A stretch of 64,000 nucleotides of DNA from Actinoplanes sp. NBC_00393. Its GTDB lineage: Bacteria > Actinomycetota > Actinomycetes > Mycobacteriales > Micromonosporaceae. The stretch covers positions 772,501 through 836,500 of the forward strand of contig NZ_CP107942.1 in NCBI RefSeq assembly GCF_036053395.1, in the 5' to 3' direction. The first letter of the stretch is position 1. Each line of letters opens with the position of its first letter. The notes under the pieces are model-generated. The model saw only the letters and a program-made list of their open reading frames with translations. It ran no database searches and was not told the DNA's origin. Shown one piece after another: positions 1 to 7,500 of this stretch. The position numbers and the translations under genes are program-made.

Positions 1-386
1 AGGTCGACCCCGGACCCGGTCGACCCGAACGGGCTGTGCCCCACGAACCGCACGAAATACCAGTGCACGAACATCCCGTCCCACACCGCCGGCGCCGCCA
101 GGAACACCGGCCGCCCGATCTTCCGGAGCCCGTTCACCCATTTCGCGGCCGCCGCCATCGCCTGCTCCGGCGCGGGCGCCTCCCGCACCAGCCGGTCCCG
201 GTCCAGCCCGGACACGGCGAGGGCCTGCGGCACGTACTCCTCGGAGATCGGCTTCAGCTCGGTGTAGAACGTGAGGTCAGGCCGCCCGGCCACCGCCATC
301 CCGAGCGAAATCATGCTGTACGGCCCGGGAATCGGCCCGTCCGCCTCCACATCGACCGCCACGTACAGCTCCGGAAGCTTCGTCAC
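1..386 (-). CDS. 3'-5' exonuclease of the DEDD (DnaQ-like) superfamily, 3' part outside window
   Basis: The frame starts at a GTG (384-386) and runs off the left edge, giving about 128 residues. Near the N-terminus is AVDVEADG, the Asp-x-Glu exonuclease motif I, and further on AVWDGMFVHWYF fits motif II, where a second metal-binding Asp lies before aromatic residues. This is the layout of small actinobacterial exonucleases related to oligoribonuclease and the DnaQ proofreading subunit, which cut single-stranded RNA or DNA from the 3' end with two metal ions. Motif III lies beyond the window, so activity cannot be confirmed. It sits 15 bases behind the putative immunity gene on the same strand and is probably co-transcribed with the ESX-linked operon. 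No clear ribosome binding site precedes the GTG. Confidence 0.72.
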   Translation of the reverse strand, partial: MTKLPELYVAVDVEADGPIPGPYSMISLGMAVAGRPDLTFYTELKPISEEYVPQALAVSGLDRDRLVREAPAPEQAMAAAAKWVNGLRKIGRPVFLAAPAVWDGMFVHWYFVRFVGHSPFGSTGSGVD

Positions 387-401
387 TGCGGCAGCATAGA
401 A

Positions 402-743
402 CTACAGGCGGTCCTCGAAGTTGGCGCACACCTCGGCCCGGCTGCCTGCGGCTTGGAAGTGCCGCAGCAGGTCGCGAGCCAATTGCACCTGGTGATCCTC
501 CTCAACAGCGGTGAGCGGCGTGAGTTCGATCCGCCACCTGAAGTGGAGATAGCCGTTCTCCGGGTCCGACGCCTGCTTCTCGTCTGCGTCGTCGTTGGGC
601 CAGACTTCCAGCCAGTTACCGCGAATATGGCCGGAGTTCTCTTTTCGCCGGTCCATCTCCGGGAAACCTGCAAGCAGTTCGTCAACGAGCCGGGACCGTT
701 CCGTCGCACTGTCGACCATCAGCAGGAACTGATTATCGTCCAC
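402..743 (-). CDS. Hypothetical protein, putative immunity protein for the adjacent toxin candidate
   Basis: A 113-residue acidic, soluble protein starting at GTG 743, with GAGGAG eight bases upstream. I recognise no family by motif. It lacks signal peptide and membrane segments, and has an aromatic-rich central strand region (WLEVWPND, GYLHFRWRIEL) followed by a helix with many charged residues, an alpha/beta look common among small immunity proteins. It lies 12 bases downstream of the nucleotidyltransferase gene on the same strand. The order trafficking protein, toxin, small acidic protein is the usual order in polymorphic toxin operons, which is the only basis for calling it immunity. It could equally be a general accessory protein. 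Confidence 0.6.
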   Translation of the reverse strand: MDDNQFLLMVDSATERSRLVDELLAGFPEMDRRKENSGHIRGNWLEVWPNDDADEKQASDPENGYLHFRWRIELTPLTAVEEDHQVQLARDLLRHFQAAGSRAEVCANFEDRL

Positions 744-755
744 CTCGTCGGCTCC

Positions 756-1322
756 TCAAGCTAGGGGGCGGAACGGTCCGGTGTCGAGCTTACCGCCCTT
801 CCGGAGCACCGAGAACTGAACAGGGTGCGGGGATTCGGGATCGAGAAGGTCATGGCGCAGGCGCTGAAATTCGGGACCCAGGTCGAAACTGGACAGCTGC
901 CCGTTTCCGTTGATGCGACGCAACATGGAGTTACGGAGTTTGGTGCCGGGTCGAGCCCGGGCCAATGCCTTCTCCGAGAGCTCGAAAAAGGTGCGATCGT
1001 TCACTCGCAAAGCCACATCGATATCGGACTTGGGGTGTGCCGTGCCGCGAACTCGGCTCCCGTGCACCACCAGTTCCCCATCGGGTAGTCCGGCATGTCG
1101 CTGCAACTGGCGGGCTCCACGCGCGAACCGGGCGAATTGCCGCTCCGTGAACCCCTTCGGGATTCCGGAAACCACCGAAGCGCCCTGCCGTGCTGCGCTG
1201 CGGCCCGCGCCGGCCGCAGCACCCTTTGCCGTGATCTCGGCAGCCGGTGCACCGAATTGCTTAGCCGCCAGCCGGGCGATGACGCCGGCTGCCGCGCTGA
1301 CAGGTTTCGCTCCCTTAGCCAA
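756..1322 (-). CDS. Minimal nucleotidyltransferase-domain protein, candidate ESX-delivered toxin
   Basis: A 188-residue protein. Residues 1-55 are Ala/Gly-rich (AAKGAAAGAGRSAARQ), like the linker before a C-terminal toxin domain. From about residue 88 the motif HGSRVRGTAHPKSDIDVAL matches the GS-x(n)-SDxD signature of the NTP_transf_2 fold, with Gly-Ser and two metal-binding Asp residues. Such minimal nucleotidyltransferases transfer an NMP to RNA or protein and occur as toxins in toxin-antitoxin and polymorphic toxin systems. The start is TTG 1320-1322 with GGAGG six bases upstream, inside the end of the preceding WXG gene, giving an 8-base overlap in another frame. In most relatives trafficking and toxin domains form one chain; here they are separate, so either translation is coupled or a +1 shift once joined them. 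A function in RNA or tRNA modification rather than toxicity remains possible. Confidence 0.7.
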   Translation of the reverse strand: MAKGAKPVSAAAGVIARLAAKQFGAPAAEITAKGAAAGAGRSAARQGASVVSGIPKGFTERQFARFARGARQLQRHAGLPDGELVVHGSRVRGTAHPKSDIDVALRVNDRTFFELSEKALARARPGTKLRNSMLRRINGNGQLSSFDLGPEFQRLRHDLLDPESPHPVQFSVLRKGGKLDTGPFRPLA

Positions 1323-1806
1323 GAACGGCCTCCGTCGCCTGGTTGACGAGGAAATTGATCGCGACGTTGGTCAGTTGCTTGAAGACCGGGATCTCGAGCA
1401 GGGAGGCCCCGAGTGTCGGCGCGGCCGTCGCGATCGCCTGGATTATCTGTGCGGCCAGGAGAGTCAACTGCACGATGACATTGATCTTGAGGGCGAGGAC
1501 TACGCCGGCGCAGACCGTGAGGCCGCCGGCCACGGCAGTCGCGCCTGCGCTGCCCCGAGCCAGCACCGCGGCACCGCTGTCATCCGCCTGCCACGAGTTG
1601 AGGAAGGCCTCGATCGATTTCGCCGTGTGATCGTTGGCCACCTGCCGTGCGATCGCCGTTGCATCCTGGTGCAGGTCGTCGATGAGCGTGGCGAGGCGGG
1701 TCCACTCCTGGCCGAGACTCATCAACTGGTCCTCGTCAGATTCCGGCCACGAATAGCCGAGTTCGTTGAGAAGCTTCGCCAGTTCTCCGGGTAGTTGGAT
1801 GCTCAT
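1315..1806 (-). CDS. WXG100-like trafficking domain protein (CpnT N-terminal type)
   Basis: A 163-residue helical protein. Its beginning (PGELAKLLNELGYSWPESDED, then EWTRLATLIDDL) resembles the N-terminal helical domain of CpnT-type type VII secretion effectors, with a central FLNSWQADD that supplies the Trp turn. A hydrophobic, Ala-rich second half (about residues 85-130) would pack as long helices. Proteins of this class form the ESX-targeting module and usually carry a toxin at the C-terminus. This gene stops with EAVLG just as the nucleotidyltransferase frame opens, so the targeting module is a stand-alone chain. Its ATG overlaps the stop of the WXG100 gene by four bases (1803-1806), indicating coupled translation. 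No ESX core gene is in the window. Confidence 0.72.
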   Translation of the reverse strand: MSIQLPGELAKLLNELGYSWPESDEDQLMSLGQEWTRLATLIDDLHQDATAIARQVANDHTAKSIEAFLNSWQADDSGAAVLARGSAGATAVAGGLTVCAGVVLALKINVIVQLTLLAAQIIQAIATAAPTLGASLLEIPVFKQLTNVAINFLVNQATEAVLG

Positions 1807-2141
1807 TCCTGGCCTCCACCGCCCGCTCGGGTGATGCTCTCGGCGCTATCGCGGTCCGTGTTCTCAAAGTCGTCCGCGACGATGCGCAGCGCATCGGCGA
1901 ATGCCGTGAAACTGGCGCTCACCGAGGTATATGCCGACTCGGCGGTGTCGAGTGCCGCCTGATAAGAGGCGCCGATGAGAGAGCCGATCGGGTCTGTTCC
2001 GAAAATGTCGCCACGGCCGCTCGAATCCGCGAAGTGCTGCTGCCAGGCATGGTCCAGCGCTTCCGCAGCGGTACGCAACTCGTCCGCCGCCGCGCGCAGG
2101 CCGGGAGGGTATATGTCGAGGCCTTGACCGGGTTGCGTCAT
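1803..2141 (-). CDS. WXG100-family (ESX secretion substrate) protein
   Basis: A 112-residue helical protein with the size and pattern of WXG100/ESAT-6-like substrates: two amphipathic helices around a short turn, with Trp in DHAWQQHF in the first helix and a long Ala/Ser-rich second helix (SYQAALDTAESAYTSVSASF). A strict WXG tripeptide is absent. It probably pairs with the downstream CpnT-like protein as a secretion dimer and lies two bases behind the YbaB-like gene. Its start is ATG 2141 and its stop overlaps the next start by four bases. The acidic, Gly-rich C-terminal tail (ESITRAGGGG) is typical of such proteins. Confidence 0.72.
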   Translation of the reverse strand: MTQPGQGLDIYPPGLRAAADELRTAAEALDHAWQQHFADSSGRGDIFGTDPIGSLIGASYQAALDTAESAYTSVSASFTAFADALRIVADDFENTDRDSAESITRAGGGGQE

Positions 2142-2143
2142 GG

Positions 2144-2575
2144 CTACCGGCCTCGGTCCTGTTCGAACCTCGCCACCGTGTCCTGCATCGTCTGGACGAA
2201 CATCGCCATGCTGCGCATCGACTCGTTCTGGATGTCGCGGAGCTCGCCTGCGAGAGCCTCCCCGGCGGATCGGGCCGCCTGTGCGGTGGCTTCCGGGTCG
2301 TCATCTTCGGCCAGGGCGGTGAACGCCCGGTTCACTGCGGCCCGAATCTCCGCCGCCAGTTCCGCCGATCCCATACGCATGGCGTGAGCGTCGATCTGCA
2401 GTGATTCCAGCCGACTTGGAGTCACGCGGACCTGGATCAGCCCATCGGCCCCGCTGGCGTGCCCTTCCGCGTTCTGGCGGCCCGCGGTCGGCTGGGTGAC
2501 GGCTCGATCGAGGGCCGCGTTGGCTCTCTCCAGCAGGGCGTCCAGGCGTGCGACGCCCATCGGGTTGATTGTCAC
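2144..2575 (-). CDS. YbaB/EbfC-like protein of ESX-associated operons
   Basis: About 143 residues from GTG 2575, chosen because GGAGG lies five bases upstream; an upstream TTG at 2623 would add 16 residues without a site. The protein is helical at both ends with a central beta part (GADGLIQVRVTPSRLESLQID), the pattern of the YbaB/EbfC nucleoid-associated fold. Actinobacteria often carry such proteins as the first gene of WXG100 operons, where they may help secretion or regulation rather than act as a bulk DNA-binding protein. It begins the operon that runs through the exonuclease gene, and 61 bases separate it from the TetR gene upstream, where its promoter should lie. Confidence 0.65.
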   Translation of the reverse strand: MTINPMGVARLDALLERANAALDRAVTQPTAGRQNAEGHASGADGLIQVRVTPSRLESLQIDAHAMRMGSAELAAEIRAAVNRAFTALAEDDDPEATAQAARSAGEALAGELRDIQNESMRSMAMFVQTMQDTVARFEQDRGR

Positions 2576-2636
2576 CGGCACCTCCAGGCGGAGCCGGGCG
2601 GCAGCGCCACCCTGCATCGACAAGAGTCGACAGCAT

Positions 2637-3254
2637 TCATCCTGGTGGTGACGTTGTGGCCCCTTCCGTCCATGATCTGACGGAATCTGCGGCGTTTCTC
2701 GCTCCTCGGCCGGCAGCGGTGATCAGGTCGTGAACCCAGTCCATCGCGACCTGGGCCTGGCTGGGTGGGCCGCCGTACAGGCCGTTGACGATCAGCCACA
2801 GGCGGTCGGCCAGCAGGGCGTCGCCGCCCAGCTCGCCCACCAGCCGGTCCATCTCGGCGCGGGTGTCCGCAAGATAGGACTTCGCGGCCCGCGCCGGGGC
2901 GTCGTCCTCGCCCGGGAACTCGGTCAGGTAGTTGCGGAAGGCGCACCCCCGGTATCCCGGCCGCCGCACCATGTCGGCGATCTCGCCGATCAGGGCGAGC
3001 AGCTGCTCCCGCGGGCCGGCCGCCCAGCGCTGCGCCTCGGTGGCGGAGCGTTCGCGTTCCCGGCGGGCCAACGCCAGATATGCCGCCGCCAGCTCGGCCT
3101 TGCTGGGAAAATGCCGGTAGAGCAGGTTCTTCCCGCAGCCTGCCACCTCGACCACCTGCGCCATCCCGACGGCCCGGACGCCGTGTTCGTAGAAGAGCCC
3201 GGCGGCGGCGGTGAGGATCGTTTCGCGGGTGCCCGGCGTGGGCGTTCGTGCCAT
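2637..3254 (-). CDS. TetR/AcrR family transcriptional repressor
   Basis: A 205-residue protein starting at ATG 3254. Residues 1-55 form the TetR helix-turn-helix: TRETILTAAAGLFYEHGVRAVG followed by VVEVAGCGKNLLYRHFPSKAEL, with the typical YRHF recognition-helix end. The rest is the helical ligand-binding and dimer domain, with one WLIVNGLY segment. It is divergent from the thiolase gene and two copies of a 16-bp imperfect palindrome fill the 84-base gap, so it most likely represses both its own gene and the thiolase. The ligand is unknown; an acyl-CoA or fatty acid is plausible from the neighbour. Confidence 0.88.
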   Translation of the reverse strand: MARTPTPGTRETILTAAAGLFYEHGVRAVGMAQVVEVAGCGKNLLYRHFPSKAELAAAYLALARRERERSATEAQRWAAGPREQLLALIGEIADMVRRPGYRGCAFRNYLTEFPGEDDAPARAAKSYLADTRAEMDRLVGELGGDALLADRLWLIVNGLYGGPPSQAQVAMDWVHDLITAAGRGARNAADSVRSWTEGATTSPPG

Positions 3255-3268
3255 GGTGACGAGTTTAA

Positions 3269-3315
3269 CGGACCGCTCAGTCCGATCGGACAATAGACTC
3301 GGACCGATCAGTCCG
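3269..3315. promoter_or_regulatory. Paired TetR operators
   Basis: Two 16-bp units, CGGACCGCTCAGTCCG at 3269-3284 and CGGACCGATCAGTCCG at 3300-3315, differ at one base and start 31 bp (three helical turns) apart. Each has CGGAC/GTCCG arms. They lie between the divergent tetR and thiolase starts, overlapping the likely promoters of both. Confidence 0.75.
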
Positions 3316-3338
3316 TAATGGAGATCCAGGGAGGAACC

Positions 3339-4508
3339 ATGCGGGACGCCGTCATCGTCGACGCGGTGCGCACACCGGTGGCCAAGGGGAAGCCCACCGG
3401 TGCCTACGCCGCCCTCCACCCCGTCACCCTGCACGCCCACGTGCTGCGCGCCCTCACCGAGCGGGTGCCCGGCCTCGACCCCGCCGACATCGACGACGTC
3501 ATCGGCGGCACCGTCAGCCAGGTCGGCGAACAGGCCGGCAACGCCACCCGGCTCGCCGTGCTCGCCGCCGGGTTTCCCGAGCACGTCCCCGGCGTCACCG
3601 TCGACCGCCAGTGCGGCAGCAGTCAGCAGGCGATCAGCTTCGCCGCCCAGGGCGTGATCTCCGGCGGGTACGACATCGTCATCGCCTCCGGGGCCGAGTC
3701 GATGTCACACGTACCGATCGGCAGCGCCGCCGTGGTGAACGGCGCGCGAGCCGATGTGGGCGGCCCGCTCCTCGCCGAACGTTACCCCGGCGGCCTGATC
3801 CCGCAGGGCGTCGCCGCCGAACTGATCGCCCGGAAGTGGGGCCTGAGCCGCACCCAGCTGGACGAATTCGCCCTGATCAGCCACGAGCGGGCGGCCGCGG
3901 CGTCGTTCGAGGGGCAGCTCGCCCCGATCAACTCGCTGGTCGAGGACGAGACGATCCGTCCGGGCGGCAGCCTCGAGGTCCTCGCCGGACTGCGGCCCGC
4001 GTTCGCCGATCCGCGCTGGGAGCAGCGGTTCGGCGCCATCGACTGGAAGGTGACCGCCGGCAACTCCAGCCCGGTCAACGACGGAGCCGCGGCCGTACTG
4101 ATCACCACCAGCGAGATCGCCCGGCAGCGCGGCTGGCGGCCGCGCGCCCGGATCCACACCGCGGTCGCCACCGGCGACGACCCGATCCTCATGCTGACCG
4201 GCATCATCCCGGCCACCGCGAAAGTCCTCGCGCGTGCCGGGCTCACCGTGGCCGACATCGACGCCTTCGAGGTCAACGAGGCGTTCAGCTCGGTCGTCCT
4301 GGCCTGGCAGGCGGAGACCGGCGCCGACCCGGCGAAGGTCAACGTGGACGGCGGCGCGATCGCCATCGGCCACCCGCTCGGCGCCAGCGGCGCCCGCCTG
4401 GCCACCACCCTGCTGGGCGTGCTGGAACGCACCGGCGGCCGGTACGGCCTGCAGACCATGTGCGAGGCCGGCGGCACCGCGAACGCCACCGTCATCGAAC
4501 GTCTCTGA
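3339..4508 (+). CDS. Acetyl-CoA C-acyltransferase (thiolase)
   Basis: A 389-residue type II thiolase. It condenses or cleaves acyl-CoA by the ping-pong thiolase mechanism, in beta-oxidation or ketoacyl-CoA synthesis. The nucleophile Cys92 lies in DRQCGSSQQA; the C-terminal catalytic set is His345 in IGHPLGASGAR and Cys375 in MCEAGGTAN; NEAFSSVVLAWQ is the family NEAF motif. The start is ATG 3339 with GGGAGGAACC directly upstream; an earlier in-frame ATG at 3318 lies too close to the operator. It stands alone under the divergent TetR. Its end overlaps that of cydDC by 17 bases. Substrate chain length cannot be read from sequence. Confidence 0.92.
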   Translation: MRDAVIVDAVRTPVAKGKPTGAYAALHPVTLHAHVLRALTERVPGLDPADIDDVIGGTVSQVGEQAGNATRLAVLAAGFPEHVPGVTVDRQCGSSQQAISFAAQGVISGGYDIVIASGAESMSHVPIGSAAVVNGARADVGGPLLAERYPGGLIPQGVAAELIARKWGLSRTQLDEFALISHERAAAASFEGQLAPINSLVEDETIRPGGSLEVLAGLRPAFADPRWEQRFGAIDWKVTAGNSSPVNDGAAAVLITTSEIARQRGWRPRARIHTAVATGDDPILMLTGIIPATAKVLARAGLTVADIDAFEVNEAFSSVVLAWQAETGADPAKVNVDGGAIAIGHPLGASGARLATTLLGVLERTGGRYGLQTMCEAGGTANATVIERL

Positions 4509-7500
4509 GCTCCAGCACCCGATCCACCAGATCAAGACCTTCCGCGCGATGCGCGAGGACCAGCACGGTACGCCCGGACGACGCATCCAACAGGTCGGCC
4601 ATCAGTTCTCGCGCCCCCGCCTCGTCGATGCCCTCGGTCGGCTCGTCGAGAATCAGCAGCCCGGGTTCGGTGAGCAGCGCCCGCGCGGTCGCCAGCCGCC
4701 GCCGCTGCCCGCCGCTCACGGTGCTGCCGCCGGTCCCCAGCCAGGTGTCCAGCCCGTCCGGCAGCCCGGCCAGCCAACTGCCGAGCCCGACCCGCTCAAG
4801 CACAGCAACGAGCTGCGCATCGCTCGCGCCGGGCGAGGCGAGACGCAGATTCTCCCGTACGGTCGACGCGAACACATGCGACGTCTCATCCCCGACGAGC
4901 ACCACGGGCCGGCTGTCCTCCGCCGGCTCCCGCACGTCCCGCCCGTCGATCTCCACCACTCCGGTGCGCGGCGCGAGGAGCCGCCCGAGCACGGCCGCGA
5001 GCGTCGACTTCCCGGACCCGGATCGCCCGGTGACAGCGGTCCGCGATCCGGCCGGCAGGTTGAGCTCCAGCCCGTCGAGCACAGGCGGCCGGTCCGCATC
5101 CCACCCGGCCACCAGCCCACTCACCCGTACCGCGCATCCCGCAACCACTCCTGCCTCCCCACCGCCAGCCGGCGCCGATCCCGGCCGCCACCCAGCCTGC
5201 CCTTCCTTCAGGCGGCTGGTGTCTTCCACCGGCTGCCGCCCGCTCGCAGTCGCTGTCTGCTGTGGCCCGGCCGACGGCAGTGGCTCGGAGGTCAGTGCGG
5301 CGACCCGCCGGGCCGCGCCCGTAGCCTGCCGCCGGGCGATCGCCGCCTCCGGCAGCGCCACCACCGTCTCACCCAGCACGATCATGCCGAGCAGCAGAAC
5401 CGCACTCCACTCCGCAGGCAGCCCGGCCCCGGCGAGCACCAGCGCGGTCCCGGCCGCCGCGGCCCCCCACCCCAGGTGGGCGACGGCCGCGGCCAGGCCG
5501 GCCTCCCGCGCACCCCGCGCCTCCAGCTCGGCAAGACTCAGGCTTCTCTCCTCCGGTACGCCCAACCGCCCCGAACCCGCCCCCAACTCCTCGACACCGT
5601 CCACGGTCTCCACCACCGCGTCCCGCAGCCGTGCCCGGGCCACCCCGGTAGCCGCGTCCAGCCGAGCCGCCTGCCGAGCCGCCATCGCCGGCGCCAGCAC
5701 CCCCGCGACCAGCACCCCGACCACGAGCGGCACCACGACGACCGGCGCAGTCAGGACGACCGCCAGCCCCGCCACCGTGACCGTCCCCGTCGCAGCCAGC
5801 GCCGGCAGTCGTCCCCGCAACAGCCCGTCCACCTGCGCATCCACGTCGTCCACGAGCCGGGTCAGCAGGTCCCCACGCCGGTGCGCCAGCCGCCCCGGAA
5901 CCCGCGGAATCAGCTCCGCATAGACCCGCGCCCGCCGCCCGCCCAACCGCGCGAACGCCACATCATGCGAGACGAGCCGCTCCAGGTACCGCAGCAACGG
6001 CCGGGCAACCGCACTACCCCGAACCAGCACCACGGCAGCCGACAGCGACAACACCGGCGGCAACGACGACGCCCGAACCAGCAGCCACGCCGCCGCCCCG
6101 GTCAACAACACCCCAGCCAGCGACGCCGCCGCCCCGAGCACCACCGCAACAACGGGCCGCCGAAGCCATCCCCACCGCTGCGCCGTGACCTCAACCCCGG
6201 CCGGGCTCCCGCTCCCCGCCGCCGGCCCCGCGTCGCCAAATGCGGCCCGGTCCCGGATCGGCTCGCGGTTGCCGGATCTTGCCTGGTCACCCGTCCCCGC
6301 GGCGTTGCCCTGGCTGAGGTGAGTGTCCGCAGGTTCGCTGTCGTTCGGGCTGCCCGTCCGGCCGTTGTGGCGGGACGGGCCGGGCCCGCCGGCCGGCGGC
6401 TGGAGATCGACGATGCGATCGACCGCGGCGAGCAGTGCCGGGCGATGCGCGACCACGAGTACCGCACATCCGCGACCGGCGAAAGCCTGCAGCCGCTCGA
6501 TCACCAACTGTTCCGCCGCGGCGTCCAGGTGCGCGGTCGGCTCGTCCAGCAGCAACGTGACCACCGGCCCGGACCCGCGCCGGACTCCGGCGGGCTCGGC
6601 ACTGCCGGATCCGGCCCGGTGGAGCAGGGCCGCCAACGCCAACCGCTGACGCTGGCCGGAGGAGATCCCACCGCCGTGCTCGCTGAGTGCAGTCTCCGCT
6701 GTGATCTCACCGTCCAGACCGACCGTGCGCAGCGCGGCCCGGATCTCGTCCGCGGTCGCCCCAGGTGGAAAGACCTCCGCGACGGCCCGGGCATGCGGCA
6801 ATGCCGGCCGTTGCGGCAGATAGAAGGTACGCCCCACCGCCACCGCCCCGGCCTCAGCGGACTGGAGTCCCGCCAGAACCCGGAGCGCCGTGGTCTTCCC
6901 CGCGCCGGACCGCCCCCGCAGGGCGACCAGCTCGCCCGCCCGCACCCCCAGCTCGTCAAGTCGCAGCGCGTCCACCGCCGCACCCGGGTAGCGCGCACGC
7001 AACCCGGTGACCCGCACTCCCCAACGCCCGGCCGCGATCGGACTGAGGGCCAGCCGCACGCTGTCCCCCCGGCCGGTGCCGCTCGCCTCGGCGCCGGTTC
7101 CGTGGATGTCCCGGGTCTCTGTGCTCTCCGTGGTATCGCTGGCGAGGATCTCGTCCACGTCGGCGATCACTGCGGTGGCGTCGGTGGAGGCGTGGTAGCG
7201 GGCAGCCATCTCCCGCAACGGCCGGTAGGCCTCCGGAGCCAGCAGAATCGCCAGCAACGCCGGAGCCAGGTCCATCGACCCGGCCGCCACCCGCAGCCCG
7301 GCCTGAACCGCGATCAGCCCGACCGACAGCGTGCCGACGAGGTCCAGCGCGGTAGACGACAGGAACGCGACCCGCAGCACCCGCATGGTCGCGCTGCGGT
7401 GCCGGTCGGTCAGGTCGGCGATCACCTCGGTCTGGCGTTCGGCCCGGCCGAAGACTTTGAGGGTCGCCAGCCCGCGCACCACGTCCAGGAAGTGCCCGGC

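Noticed and set aside
36..764. Plus-strand 242-codon frame at the left edge
   Set aside because: It runs antisense to the exonuclease and immunity candidates, is Arg/Pro/His-rich and has no ribosome site.
2637..3584. 315-codon version of the TetR gene
   Set aside because: The extension covers the operators and the thiolase start; MARTPTPGTRE at 3254 is the normal TetR opening.
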